A stretch of 64,000 nt of DNA, taken from contig NZ_QXFH01000004.1 in the NCBI RefSeq assembly GCF_003581615.1, positions 149,215 through 213,214 of the forward strand. The letters run 5' to 3'. The notes beneath the pieces were generated by a model, which saw only the letters and a list, made by a program, of their open reading frames with translations, made no database searches and had not been told where the DNA came from. This DNA is from Flagellimonas lutimaris (GTDB taxonomy: Bacteria; Bacteroidota; Bacteroidia; Flavobacteriales; Flavobacteriaceae). Shown in pieces: positions 53,833-62,378 of this stretch (the first letter of the stretch is position 1; each line of letters begins with the position of its first letter). A program made the position numbers and the translations under genes.

Positions 53833-55143
53833 ATGATATTAGCCGCAAGTACCGGAGGTACTATCTTAATTACCGTAGTAGCATTTCTTGTTTTGTTGTT
53901 ATTGCTAGTGGCACTTTTGCTGTTCACTAAAGAAAAACTATCTCCATCAGGTCCAGTGACGATTACCATTAATGGTGAAAAGGAATTGGAAGTTGGTTCA
54001 GGAGGATCTTTGCTTTCTACTTTGGGTAACCAAAAAATATTTTTACCATCCGCTTGTGGTGGTGGTGGAACTTGTATCCAGTGCGAATGTCACGTACTTT
54101 CGGGTGGTGGTGAAGCATTGCCAACTGAAACTCCTCACTTTTCAAAGAAGGAACTGCAAGAAGGTGCACGTTTGGCCTGTCAGGTTAAGGTAAAACAGGA
54201 CATGGATATTACCATTCCGGAAGAGGTGTTTGGTATCAAAAAATGGGATGCTAAAGTGGTACGTAACTATAACGTGGCCTCTTTCATTAAGGAGTTTGTT
54301 GTGGAGATTCCAGAAGAAATGAATTACAAGGCAGGCGGTTATATCCAGATCGAGATTCCACCATGTGAAGTAAAATATTCAGATATAGATATTACGGCTC
54401 ACCCAGAGGAGCACGAAACTCCGGACAAATTCCAAGCGGAGTGGGATAAATTCAACTTGTGGCCATTGGTCATGAAGAATCCAGAAACTGAGGAAAGAGC
54501 CTACTCCATGGCATCTTACCCAGCAGAAGGAAGAGAGATTATGTTGAACGTTCGTATTGCGACCCCACCGTGGGATCGTAGCAAAAACGGATGGATGGAC
54601 GTGAACCCAGGTATTGCTTCATCTTATATTTTTAGTTTGAAGGAAGGTGACCCTGTAACCATTTCAGGTCCATTTGGTGAATTCTTCATCAATGAGTCAG
54701 ATGCGGAAATGCTTTACGTAGGTGGTGGTGCTGGTATGGCCCCTATGCGTTCTCACCTGTATCATTTGTTCAAAACATTGAAAACAGATAGAAAAGTGAC
54801 CTATTGGTACGGTGGACGTTCCAAAAGAGAGTTGTTCTATATTGACCATTTTAAGCAATTGGAGAAGGATTTCCCTAACTTCAAGTTCTATATGGCACTT
54901 TCTGAACCAATGGAAGAAGATAATTGGAAGGTCAAGAAGGATATTAATGATGAAGAAGGAGATGGTTTTGTTGGATTCATCCATAATTGTGTTATTGATA
55001 ACTACTTGAACCATCACGAAACGCCCGAAGATATTGAACTTTATTTTTGTGGACCACCATTGATGAACAAAGCTGTTCAAAAAATGGGTGAAGATTTCGG
55101 TATTCCAGATGAGAATATCAGGTTCGATGACTTTGGAGGATAA
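53833..55143 (+). CDS. nqrF: NqrF, Na+-NQR NADH-oxidising subunit
   Basis: Entry subunit that oxidises NADH. 436 residues: one N-terminal helix (about 9-31), a 2Fe-2S ferredoxin domain with Cys75, 81, 84 and 116 ([15 protein letters not shown] and RLACQV), an FAD-binding domain ([11 protein letters not shown]) and an NAD domain ([29 protein letters not shown]). Last gene of the six-subunit core. A terminator follows, in front of the next gene. Confidence 0.98.
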   Translation: MILAASTGGTILITVVAFLVLLLLLVALLLFTKEKLSPSGPVTITINGEKELEVGSGGSLLSTLGNQKIFLPSACGGGGTCIQCECHVLSGGGEALPTETPHFSKKELQEGARLACQVKVKQDMDITIPEEVFGIKKWDAKVVRNYNVASFIKEFVVEIPEEMNYKAGGYIQIEIPPCEVKYSDIDITAHPEEHETPDKFQAEWDKFNLWPLVMKNPETEERAYSMASYPAEGREIMLNVRIATPPWDRSKNGWMDVNPGIASSYIFSLKEGDPVTISGPFGEFFINESDAEMLYVGGGAGMAPMRSHLYHLFKTLKTDRKVTYWYGGRSKRELFYIDHFKQLEKDFPNFKFYMALSEPMEEDNWKVKKDINDEEGDGFVGFIHNCVIDNYLNHHETPEDIELYFCGPPLMNKAVQKMGEDFGIPDENIRFDDFGG

Positions 55144-55193
55144 AACCAAGATTATTAGCACCTCGAGCATTGTCGAGAGGTATAAATAAAACC

Positions 55194-55222
55194 AAACCGA
55201 TGCTCCAAGCATCGGTTTTTTT
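55194..55222 (+). terminator. Terminator/attenuator between nqrF and the small conserved gene
   Basis: Ten-pair stem AAACCGATGC (55194-55203) with GCATCGGTTT (55209-55218), loop TCCAA, then TTTT. A weaker stem CTCGA/TCGAG lies just before it (55162-55177). The T-run ends 8 bases before the ATG of the next gene, so readthrough controls that gene, or transcription restarts here. Confidence 0.88.
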
Positions 55223-55229
55223 GTTACCT

Positions 55230-55589
55230 ATGGGAAGAGAATTAACAGAACAAGAACTACATAATTTGGCAATGAATATCGTTGGGCGAGAACTCGAGGA
55301 CAATGGTTTTGAGTTTATGGCCATTAATAGTAAGCCTAAGAAAAACCCACAGTATGTATGTCTTAAGGAAAAGGTACTGCACTTTATAGTGGTGCGTAAT
55401 GTGGAATTTCCACTAGACCCACGAGAATATGATGAGGAGTTGATGCAGACAGTAAAGGCACATGCGGAAAAGTTTGAGGCAAGAACCTATTTTGCTGGGG
55501 TAGGGCTTTCCAATGCAGCCGACAGAACCGAGCCCCTGTATCTGGATGAAGAATATGTTGTCGATTATCAAGGTTTAATTGAGATATAA
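55230..55589 (+). CDS. Conserved Nqr-linked protein of unknown function
   Basis: A 119-residue soluble protein (MGRELTEQELHNLAMNIV, then GRELEDNGFEFMAINSKPKKNP, VVRNVEFPLDPREYDEELM, YFAGVGLSNAADRTEPLYLD, ending DYQGLIEI). No signal peptide or membrane segment. It occupies the space between nqrF and apbE, which makes a role in assembling or tuning the Na+-NQR complex plausible, but that is inferred from location only. The start ATG at 55230 is preferred; TTG 55170 and ATG 55200 in the same frame would make the terminator hairpin coding. Confidence 0.82.
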   Translation: MGRELTEQELHNLAMNIVGRELEDNGFEFMAINSKPKKNPQYVCLKEKVLHFIVVRNVEFPLDPREYDEELMQTVKAHAEKFEARTYFAGVGLSNAADRTEPLYLDEEYVVDYQGLIEI

Positions 55590-56594
55590 ATGAAGAGCAA
55601 AATATTGTTTTTAGGATTGGTGGTACTTTTTTTCAACTGTGCACCAAAGGAAAAGGTTAAGAATCGAACATGGGGAAATGCCCTCGGAACTACCTATTCC
55701 ATTATTTATATAGCGGATGAAGAGTTGGACTATCAAAAGGAAATTGATTCTGTTTTTCAAGTACTGAATCAATCCATGTCCACCTATATTCCTTCTTCTG
55801 ATATCTCTAAAATCAATGAAGGGGATTCCACGATTGTCGTGGATGGTATGTTTAAAGAAGTTTTTGATGTTTCCAGTAAAGTTCATGAAGCTTCCAATGG
55901 CTATTTTGACCCTACTATTGGGGTTTTGGCAAATGCGTGGGGATTTGGTCCGGGAGAACAAATAGAGCTCGATAGCCTTCGTGTGGATAGCTTGTTAGGT
56001 TATGTGGGATGGGATAAAGTACAATTGAATCAAGATAACACCATAACCAAGTCACATCCATCTATCCGTTTTGATTTTAATGCGGTAGCGAAGGGGTATG
56101 CCATAGACCGATTGGGAGCCATGCTGGATGAAAAGGGCATCAAAAATTACTTGGTGGAAGTGGGTGGCGAAGTGTTGGCCAAAGGAACAAATATCGATTC
56201 TGGTAAACAATGGACCGTTGGGATAGACGACCCAGAGGTGGAAACAGGTCGTCAGCTAAAACAGATTGTTTCTCTGAAAGATGTGGCCATGGCCTCATCC
56301 GGCAACTATCGAAAATTTCGAGTAGACCCTGAAACCGGAGAAAAGTATGTACATACCATTAACCCAAAAACGGGATATACTAAAAACTCCAGTGTTTTGG
56401 CAACAAGCGTAGTGGCTAAGACATGTGCAGTTGCCGATGCTTTTGCCACAACCTTTATGGCGATGGATTTGGAAGATTCCAAACAGTTGCTTAAAAACCA
56501 TGATGAGTTGGAGGCTTACATTATTTATTTGGATGAAAATGGGGAGACCCAAGAATTTTTTACGTCTGGTTTTGAAGCCTTGATCAAGAATTGA
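55590..56594 (+). CDS. apbE: ApbE, FAD:protein FMN transferase (lipoprotein)
   Basis: Mg2+-dependent flavin transferase that attaches FMN to threonine in NqrB and NqrC. 334 residues with a lipoprotein signal (MKSKILFLGLVVLFFNC, Cys17), so it acts on the periplasmic side. Motifs: GTTYSIIY, NAWGFGPGEQ, RFDFNAVAKGYAIDRLG, VEVGGEVLAKG, MASSGNYRKF, YVHTINPKTGYT and VVAKTCAVADAFATTFMAM. It starts directly at the stop of the preceding gene and its own stop abuts the stop of a - strand gene. Confidence 0.95.
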   Translation: MKSKILFLGLVVLFFNCAPKEKVKNRTWGNALGTTYSIIYIADEELDYQKEIDSVFQVLNQSMSTYIPSSDISKINEGDSTIVVDGMFKEVFDVSSKVHEASNGYFDPTIGVLANAWGFGPGEQIELDSLRVDSLLGYVGWDKVQLNQDNTITKSHPSIRFDFNAVAKGYAIDRLGAMLDEKGIKNYLVEVGGEVLAKGTNIDSGKQWTVGIDDPEVETGRQLKQIVSLKDVAMASSGNYRKFRVDPETGEKYVHTINPKTGYTKNSSVLATSVVAKTCAVADAFATTFMAMDLEDSKQLLKNHDELEAYIIYLDENGETQEFFTSGFEALIKN

Positions 56595-57359
56595 TTATTT
56601 CCGCACCAGGGGAATGATTTCACCCTTTGCCAAACGATATTTTTCGACTTCTTCCTTTGGAAGAGTGTGGGTGTAATCCGCTTCTTCGACTGTGAAGCCT
56701 ATACTCCGAAGTTTGTCAAAATAGTCTCTTCCGTAAATGCGAACATGATCATACTGGCCAAAAATACGAGCTCGCTCTTTTTTATCAATGATAGTGTCAT
56801 CCTCAAATGTTTCTTCCCTTTTCAAATCTTGTGGGATTTGAAAGATGCCCCATCCGCCCGGTTTCATAACACGGTAGAGCTCTTGCATGGCTTTGGTGTC
56901 ATCAGGAATATGTTCCAAAACATGATTGCATAGAATTACATCAAAAGAATCATCCTGAAAGGGTAGATTGCAGATATCTGCTTTTACATCCGCCAAGGGA
57001 GAATTGAGGTCGGTGGTCGTATATTCCAAATTGTCCAGCTTTTTAAAGCGATTGAAAAAAGCTTGTTCTGGGGCAAAATGAAGCAACTTTAATGGTTTGC
57101 TAAAGAAATCTGTTTCGTTTTTTAGGTAAAGCCAAAGTAAACGGTGTCTTTCCAAGGATAGGGTGGAGGGAGAGAGTACATTCTCTCTGGGATTTTCATA
57201 ACCGTATGGTAAAAAACTTCTGAAACTTTTTCCATCAATGGGGTCGGTGAACCTGTTTCCCTTTAGCGAAAAAGCAATTAACGGACGTACCCAATAACTC
57301 ATCTTAATGAGCAAGGGCCTTGGGATAAGATTTAGAAAGAACTTAAAGAGTCGTTTCAT
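56595..57359 (-). CDS. Class I SAM-dependent methyltransferase
   Basis: 254 residues. Rossmann methyltransferase pattern: LLHFAPEQAFFNRF, a DLNSPLADVKADICNLPF region, FDVILCNHVLEHIPDD and LYRVMKPGGWGIFQIPQD. This arrangement (HFAPE, NHVLEHIPDD) is common in Methyltransf_11-type proteins of Bacteroidota; the substrate is unknown. The N-terminus is basic and hydrophobic (FFLNLIPRPLLIKMSYWVRP) and may contact the membrane. It follows map by 32 bases on the same strand. Confidence 0.85.
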   Translation of the reverse strand: MKRLFKFFLNLIPRPLLIKMSYWVRPLIAFSLKGNRFTDPIDGKSFRSFLPYGYENPRENVLSPSTLSLERHRLLWLYLKNETDFFSKPLKLLHFAPEQAFFNRFKKLDNLEYTTTDLNSPLADVKADICNLPFQDDSFDVILCNHVLEHIPDDTKAMQELYRVMKPGGWGIFQIPQDLKREETFEDDTIIDKKERARIFGQYDHVRIYGRDYFDKLRSIGFTVEEADYTHTLPKEEVEKYRLAKGEIIPLVRK

Positions 57360-57391
57360 TTATTAGCTGCTTTGAACAGCTTTCGAAATTA

Positions 57392-58210
57392 TCAAAGTAC
57401 CAACTTCTTACTACGGAATTCATCTTCTTCGTTGCTGGTAATCCCTAAAGCTTCGTAAATATATTGGAAAGTGGACAACAGTTCCGGTTTTCCATCCACT
57501 AAGGCCACATCATGCTCAAAGTGTGCACTAGGTTTGCCATCGGCAGTAAGTATGGTCCAACCATCCTTAAGTTGTTTTATTCGCTTGGTTCCCATATTGA
57601 TCATAGGCTCAATGGCCACCACCATTCCATTGACAAACTTTTTACCACGTCCTCTTTTGCCGTAGTTGGGCATTTGTGGGTCCTCGTGCAGTTCTCTTCC
57701 TAGGCCATGGCCTACCAATTCACGGACCACACCGTAACCATGGTCTTCCGTGTATTTCTGAATGGCATAACCAACATCACCGACTCGGTTGCCCAGTTTA
57801 AACTCCCTGATTCCGATATAAAGAGATTCTTTGGTGACCTTTAGTAGTTTTTTGGTTTCCTCCTCGACTTCGCCAACCTCAAAAGTGTAAGCATGGTCCC
57901 CGTGGAATCCATTTTTAACCGCTCCACAATCCACAGAAATAATATCACCTTCTTTTAAAGGTTCGTTTCCAGGTATTCCGTGAACCACTTGTGCGTTTGG
58001 ACTCCAATTTAGGGTGTTCGGAAAGTCATACATGCCCAAAAAACCTGGTACGGCTCCTTGTTCTCGAATAAACTCCTCGGCCATTTTATCCAATTTTAAT
58101 GGATTGGCTCCCGGCTTTATTTCCTTGGCCAACATGCCCAAAGTTTTGGATACTACCAAAGCGCTTTCGCGCATCAACTCAATTTCCTCTGCTGTTTTTA
58201 CTTGAATCAT
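57392..58210 (-). CDS. map: Methionine aminopeptidase, type I
   Basis: Removes the N-terminal methionine from new proteins. 272 residues, pita-bread fold. Metal ligands sit in DIISVDCGAVKNGFHGDHAYTFEVG (two Asp), GHGLGRELHEDPQ (His), MVVAIEPM (Glu) and FEHDVALV (Glu at the end of the domain region). The start MIQVKTAEEIELMRESA is canonical. The -7 box ends 6 bases before this codon, so the mRNA is probably leaderless. Confidence 0.96.
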   Translation of the reverse strand: MIQVKTAEEIELMRESALVVSKTLGMLAKEIKPGANPLKLDKMAEEFIREQGAVPGFLGMYDFPNTLNWSPNAQVVHGIPGNEPLKEGDIISVDCGAVKNGFHGDHAYTFEVGEVEEETKKLLKVTKESLYIGIREFKLGNRVGDVGYAIQKYTEDHGYGVVRELVGHGLGRELHEDPQMPNYGKRGRGKKFVNGMVVAIEPMINMGTKRIKQLKDGWTILTADGKPSAHFEHDVALVDGKPELLSTFQYIYEALGITSNEEDEFRSKKLVL

Positions 58211-58215
58211 AGCCG

Positions 58216-58223
58216 CAAAGATA
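58216..58223 (-). promoter_or_regulatory. -7 box for map, adjoining its start codon
   Basis: TATCTTTG on the - strand is an exact TAnnTTTG match followed by CGGCT and the ATG of map. The expected transcription start falls at or within a base or two of the start codon. Confidence 0.6.
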
Positions 58224-58255
58224 ATTTGATTCTATGGATTTTAAAGAATCTTTGT

Positions 58256-59773
58256 CTAGACCAATGGCTTTTGAGTCATTAATTCAGGTTGTGGAACTCC
58301 CAATAATTTAAGAATGGTAGGGGCAATATCACCCAAAACACCGCTTTTGACTTCTTTTATATCATTATCGACCAAAATAAGAGGAACAGGATTTGTAGTA
58401 TGTGCCGTATTAGGGCTTCCATCTGGATTTACCATGGTATCGCAGTTTCCATGGTCTGCAATTACGATAGTGGAATACCCATTTTCCAATCCAGCGGTAA
58501 TGACGTCCTTGGCACATTCATCAACGGTTTCACAGGCTTTGATTGCTGCTTCCATTACTCCGGTATGGCCTACCATATCCGGGTTGGCGAAATTAAGGCA
58601 GACAAAGTCCACTTCACCTTTTTGAAGCTCGGGCACAATGGCATCACGAATATCGTACGCACTCATTTCGGGTTGAAGGTCGTAGGTGGCCACTTTGGGT
58701 GATGGGCAAAGAATACGTTGTTCCCCTTCAAAAGGTTCTTCTCGACCTCCATTAAAGAAAAAGGTAACGTGCGGATATTTTTCAGTTTCCGCAATACGTA
58801 TTTGTTTCTTGCCATTTTTAGCAAGGGTCTCACCAAGGGTATCCTTAATATTGTCTTTATTAAATATGATTTTGATTCCTTTAAAAGAATCATCATAATT
58901 GGTCATGGTAACGTAATACAGGTCCAGTTTGTGCATGTTCTGCTCATGGAAATCCTGCTGGCTCAAGGCTTGGGTCAGTTCTCTGCCACGGTCTGTCCTA
59001 AAGTTGAAGAAAACAATAACATCCCCATCTTTGATTTTGGCGATTGGTTCATTATCAGTATCCGTTAAAACCAAAGGTTTTATGAATTCATCCGTAACGC
59101 CATCATCATAACTTTTTTGCATGGCTTCGCCAATATCCTGTGTTTTTTCTCCCTCAGCATTGACCAATACATCGTAGGCCATTTTAACGCGCTCCCAACG
59201 TTTGTCTCGGTCCATGGCATAATATCTACCAACAACGGTGGCCAATTCGGTATTTTTATCGGAGCAATAATTGGTAAGGTCCACCAAGAATCCTTTACCA
59301 CTTTTAGGGTCTACATCCCGACCATCGGTAAAGGCATGCACAAAGGATTTCTCCACCCCAATATCATCGGCTGCTTTAATCAGGGCCTTTAATTGGTCAA
59401 TATGACTGTGCACCCCTCCATCGCTCAACAAACCTAAAAAGTGGACGGGTTTATTGTTTACTTTGGCATATTCAAATGCCTCTTTGAGCACTTTTTCGTT
59501 TTTTAAGGTATCTTCTTTTACCGCCTTATTGATTTTGGCCAAGTCTTGATACACAATTCTTCCAGCACCAAGGTTCATGTGTCCCACCTCACTATTTCCC
59601 ATTTGCCCTTCGGGAAGACCAACATTCATTCCATCGGTATGAAGGTCTGCATCAGGATATTTGGTATAAAGTGAATCAATAAATGGTGTATTTGCTTTTG
59701 CAATGGCCGAAACTTTTGGATCGGGAGATTTTCCCCAGCCATCCAAAATCATTAGAATAACCTTTTTGTTCAT
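58256..59773 (-). CDS. gpmI: 2,3-bisphosphoglycerate-independent phosphoglycerate mutase
   Basis: Two-metal glycolytic mutase, 505 residues, alkaline phosphatase superfamily. N-terminal metal motif LMILDGWG, catalytic Ser61 in QMGNSEVGHMNLGAGR, SDGGVHSHI, HAFTDGRDVDPKSG, FVCLNFANPDMVGHTG and VIADHGNCDTM. Normal length. Its -7 box is 17 bases upstream. Confidence 0.97.
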   Translation of the reverse strand: MNKKVILMILDGWGKSPDPKVSAIAKANTPFIDSLYTKYPDADLHTDGMNVGLPEGQMGNSEVGHMNLGAGRIVYQDLAKINKAVKEDTLKNEKVLKEAFEYAKVNNKPVHFLGLLSDGGVHSHIDQLKALIKAADDIGVEKSFVHAFTDGRDVDPKSGKGFLVDLTNYCSDKNTELATVVGRYYAMDRDKRWERVKMAYDVLVNAEGEKTQDIGEAMQKSYDDGVTDEFIKPLVLTDTDNEPIAKIKDGDVIVFFNFRTDRGRELTQALSQQDFHEQNMHKLDLYYVTMTNYDDSFKGIKIIFNKDNIKDTLGETLAKNGKKQIRIAETEKYPHVTFFFNGGREEPFEGEQRILCPSPKVATYDLQPEMSAYDIRDAIVPELQKGEVDFVCLNFANPDMVGHTGVMEAAIKACETVDECAKDVITAGLENGYSTIVIADHGNCDTMVNPDGSPNTAHTTNPVPLILVDNDIKEVKSGVLGDIAPTILKLLGVPQPELMTQKPLV

Positions 59774-59790
59774 AGTGTAAAATTGTACTA

Positions 59791-59798
59791 CAAAAGTA
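59791..59798 (-). promoter_or_regulatory. -7 box for gpmI
   Basis: TACTTTTG on the - strand, exact TAnnTTTG match, 17 bases before the start codon. Confidence 0.6.
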
Positions 59799-59982
59799 AA
59801 ATGATCTGGTTGGATGCCCTAGTTTTTTCTTTAGTTTTCTGATTATTAATTTGTTAATTGTTTTGTGATTTTATTGAATCATTGTTAAAATTTAGTTATT
59901 TAACTGTTAATCCTGTAACATCCTTGATTTAAAGAAGTCTATTTTTATAACAAGTAAATTCATTAATCAAAAACAATTCATC

Positions 59983-60375
59983 ATGAAAAAAACAATCTTT
60001 ACAGTGGCCGCAGTATGCTTGTTGGCCCTAAGCGGTATTTCTGCCAATGAGCTGAAAACCACAAACACCGAAGCAGACATTACAATAGTGTCACCAGATG
60101 ACCTTAGCGCTTTTTGTAAAGCGGTAATGCAAGGTGATGTGGAAACTGTAAAAAAGTTTATTGAGCTTGGAGAGGATGTCAACCAAAAATCTTTGGGAAA
60201 AGCACCTATCCACTATGCGGCTAGGTACAATAAGGCTGAAGTATTGAAGGTGCTTATTGAAAATGGCGCAAATCTTAAAAAACGTTGCGACGGAGGTATG
60301 ACAGCAATGAAATATGCCAAACTATCCCACGCTACAGAAGCAATGGCTGTATTGGAAGCTGCTATGAAAAAATAG
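59983..60375 (+). CDS. Secreted ankyrin-repeat protein
   Basis: 130 residues with a signal peptide (MKKTIFTVAAVCLLALSGIS, cut near ANE). After a linker there are about two and a half ankyrin repeats: AFCKAVMQGDVETVKKFIELGEDVNQK, APIHYAARYNKAEVLKVLIENGANLKK and MTAMKYAKLSHATEAMAVLEAA. Likely a periplasmic protein-binding module; partner unknown. The 209 bases upstream are AT-rich and carry no other gene. A strong terminator follows. Confidence 0.88.
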   Translation: MKKTIFTVAAVCLLALSGISANELKTTNTEADITIVSPDDLSAFCKAVMQGDVETVKKFIELGEDVNQKSLGKAPIHYAARYNKAEVLKVLIENGANLKKRCDGGMTAMKYAKLSHATEAMAVLEAAMKK

Positions 60376-60397
60376 AAAAGGAGTTTATTCGTCTTAC

Positions 60398-60431
60398 AAA
60401 AAAGGCCCATCCGATCGGATGGGCCTTTTTT
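60398..60431. terminator. Bidirectional terminator after the ankyrin gene
   Basis: A perfect 34-base palindrome: AAAAAAGGCCCATCCGA followed by its complement TCGGATGGGCCTTTTTT. T-runs on both strands; serves the ankyrin gene (+) and the small membrane protein gene (-). Confidence 0.92.
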
Positions 60432-60477
60432 CTCATTTACATATCTAGTGTTCTTGCAAAAGAGTGTGTCTCGTGAC

Positions 60478-60645
60478 TTAGAATTCAAAGCCAGTAAAAG
60501 CTCTATACAAAAATGCGTATAAGGCCAATAAAAACATGACCGCGCAAAATATCGAGTACCCTTTCAAAAAAAGTACTACAAAGCTTGGTTTACAATCATC
60601 AAATGCCTCTAAATAGAGATCTTTAAAATGTAATAGTGTTCCCAT
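60478..60645 (-). CDS. Small single-helix membrane protein (DUF6747-like)
   Basis: 55 residues: MGTLLHFKDLYLEAFDDC, then KPSFVVLFLKGYSIFCAVMF and LLALYAFLYRAFTGFEF. One strong membrane helix in the second half, amphipathic first half. It resembles a short conserved Flavobacteriaceae family that I believe is DUF6747; the family number is from memory. ATG at 60645 is preferred over 60678. A perfect -7 box 62 bases upstream supports it as a real gene. Function unknown. Confidence 0.72.
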   Translation of the reverse strand: MGTLLHFKDLYLEAFDDCKPSFVVLFLKGYSIFCAVMFLLALYAFLYRAFTGFEF

Positions 60646-60707
60646 ATGTTCTCTCTTTTTACAGCATAAAAAGATCAAGAGAACTGTAGTAGGATTTGGG
60701 GTTCGTT

Positions 60708-60715
60708 CAAAGGTA
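60708..60715 (-). promoter_or_regulatory. -7 box for the small membrane protein gene
   Basis: TACCTTTG on the - strand, exact TAnnTTTG match, 62 bases before ATG at 60645, giving a leader with no other start codon in frame. Confidence 0.55.
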
Positions 60716-60760
60716 CAGAAATATAGTCAACTGCATCGTTTTATCGATTAACAGTCAATT

Positions 60761-61525
60761 CTATCGACCTGAATATTTTTCTATGGCTTCTTTTATTTTT
60801 TCAATTCGGTTTTCGGGGTCTGGGTGGGTACTTTGAAATTCAGGAACCCTGTTTGGGCCGGCCGCAGCTTTTAAAACTTTCATCACTTCTATCATCTCAT
60901 TTGCCTCGTATCCGGATTGAATCATAAATAAAACACCGAGTTCATCACTTTCCAATTCATCTCCTCTTCCATTTTTTAGTAAAGTGTTCTGGCCAATACC
61001 GGCTACCACGCTGCCCATATCGCCTCCTACCGAAGCACCTGTTGCCAGGGTTTGCCAAAAATTGCTTTCAGCAATACGTTCTGCCGAATGCCTTCCTATA
61101 ACATGGCCGATTTCGTGCCCCAAAACACCAGCTAGCTGTGGTTCGTTGAGTTGGGAGAAGAGTGCATAGGTGATAAAAATTTGTCCTCCGGGGAGGGCAA
61201 ATGCATTTATGGTTTGATCATCTGCCAACAGGTGAAATTCATATTGATAAGGAGTTTCCCGCGCTACACTGCTTTGCACCAATTTGTTGCCCACAGCATC
61301 CACCAAAGCTTGCATACGCTCATCAGGATAGAGGCCACCGTGCTGTTGGGCCATTTCGGGAGCACTTTGCAGCCCAATCGCAATCTCTTGATCGGCGGTC
61401 ATGTTTATATTTTGGGTTCTGCCCGTATATGGATTTTCTTCTTGATTGTTGCATCTACGAACAAAGGCAAAGGCTACAATGGCCAAACCGATAAGGATAC
61501 GAATCCTCCAACTTCCTCTTCTCAT
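60761..61525 (-). CDS. M48-family zinc metalloprotease
   Basis: 254 residues. N-terminal membrane segment (ILIGLAIVAFAFVRR), so the protease domain faces the periplasm, followed by Cys25 in a poor lipobox context. Zinc motif HEIGH at 137-141 in GVLGHEIGHVIGRHSAERI and the third ligand Glu in ELESDELGVLFM, as in BepA/YfgC- and Oma1-like enzymes; NAFALPGGQIFI is also typical. These proteins help quality control of outer membrane assembly. A near match to the -7 consensus (TATCTTCA) lies upstream. Confidence 0.9.
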   Translation of the reverse strand: MRRGSWRIRILIGLAIVAFAFVRRCNNQEENPYTGRTQNINMTADQEIAIGLQSAPEMAQQHGGLYPDERMQALVDAVGNKLVQSSVARETPYQYEFHLLADDQTINAFALPGGQIFITYALFSQLNEPQLAGVLGHEIGHVIGRHSAERIAESNFWQTLATGASVGGDMGSVVAGIGQNTLLKNGRGDELESDELGVLFMIQSGYEANEMIEVMKVLKAAAGPNRVPEFQSTHPDPENRIEKIKEAIEKYSGR

Positions 61526-61565
61526 GGCTAAGTGTTCTTGTTAGTTGAAGATACAAAAAAACCGT

Positions 61566-62300
61566 TTATAGCAGCGTTGGGTTAATGTCCAAAATATTGT
61601 CTTGCAAATAGGTCTTGACAAAACCAGTGGTAAAGTGTTCACTACCGAAAAAATCTTCTTTTTTCAATAATTTCAAGACATTTAATTTACGGTAGGCCGT
61701 TAACATGGGTATGGATAAGGGGGCATAGCTGTAGTGCCATGGTTCATATTTAAAACCTCTTCTTCTGGGGTTATCGGTATACACAAGATAGAACCCATAC
61801 TTCACTGAATTTTCATCCATCCATAGTTTAAGACCCTCATAAGGACCACCTGCTTCAAACTTTTCGGTTACCAAAACATCACCTGTAATTTTGGGGTATC
61901 CATCAATAATATCGATATCGGTGCCCCAATGATGCCTGCTGGTTCCAGGTATGGTGGAGTATTCAATAATTTTGTCGATAGCGTCCAAAGGAGTCATATT
62001 GTCCTCTTCGGTAAACCTTAGGTATTTCCGTTCCCAAATGCCTCTTTGTCTATAAAAATCTCTATAACTCGAGGCAATTTTGATGTCAAAACCATCAGAA
62101 TAGGCGGCTTTTTTCATTGCTAAAAAGGACGTGTAAGCTTCTTCCCTTAGGTTGATGCCTTCACCAAAAAGTTCAATTTCTTCCTTGCCCATAAGCTCTT
62201 CGGTTGAGTAATCAGCATTGAAAAAGCTTGGAAAAATGGGGGGGATGGTGCAGGCCAATCCTGATGCGGAAGCCGTTTTTATAAAGGTCCTTCTTTTCAT
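61566..62300 (-). CDS. M15-family peptidase (D,D-carboxypeptidase type), Tat signal
   Basis: 244 residues. The N-terminus KRRTFIKTASASG is a twin-arginine (Tat) signal. The peptidase core has SSYRDFYRQRGIWERKY, TSRHHWGTDIDIID (zinc His and Asp ligands near 123-130) and EPWHYSYAPL, as in VanY/LdcB peptidoglycan carboxypeptidases. Likely trims cell wall peptides in the periplasm. It starts 78 bases before the T9SS-sorted protein's end and follows it on the - strand. Confidence 0.87.
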   Translation of the reverse strand: MKRRTFIKTASASGLACTIPPIFPSFFNADYSTEELMGKEEIELFGEGINLREEAYTSFLAMKKAAYSDGFDIKIASSYRDFYRQRGIWERKYLRFTEEDNMTPLDAIDKIIEYSTIPGTSRHHWGTDIDIIDGYPKITGDVLVTEKFEAGGPYEGLKLWMDENSVKYGFYLVYTDNPRRRGFKYEPWHYSYAPLSIPMLTAYRKLNVLKLLKKEDFFGSEHFTTGFVKTYLQDNILDINPTLL

Positions 62301-62378
62301 GAAACAAATTTTGTCCCAAGTTAAGAAGTATTTTTAATTCCTTCTTTTGAAAAATACGCTTCGGAAATATGATTGATT

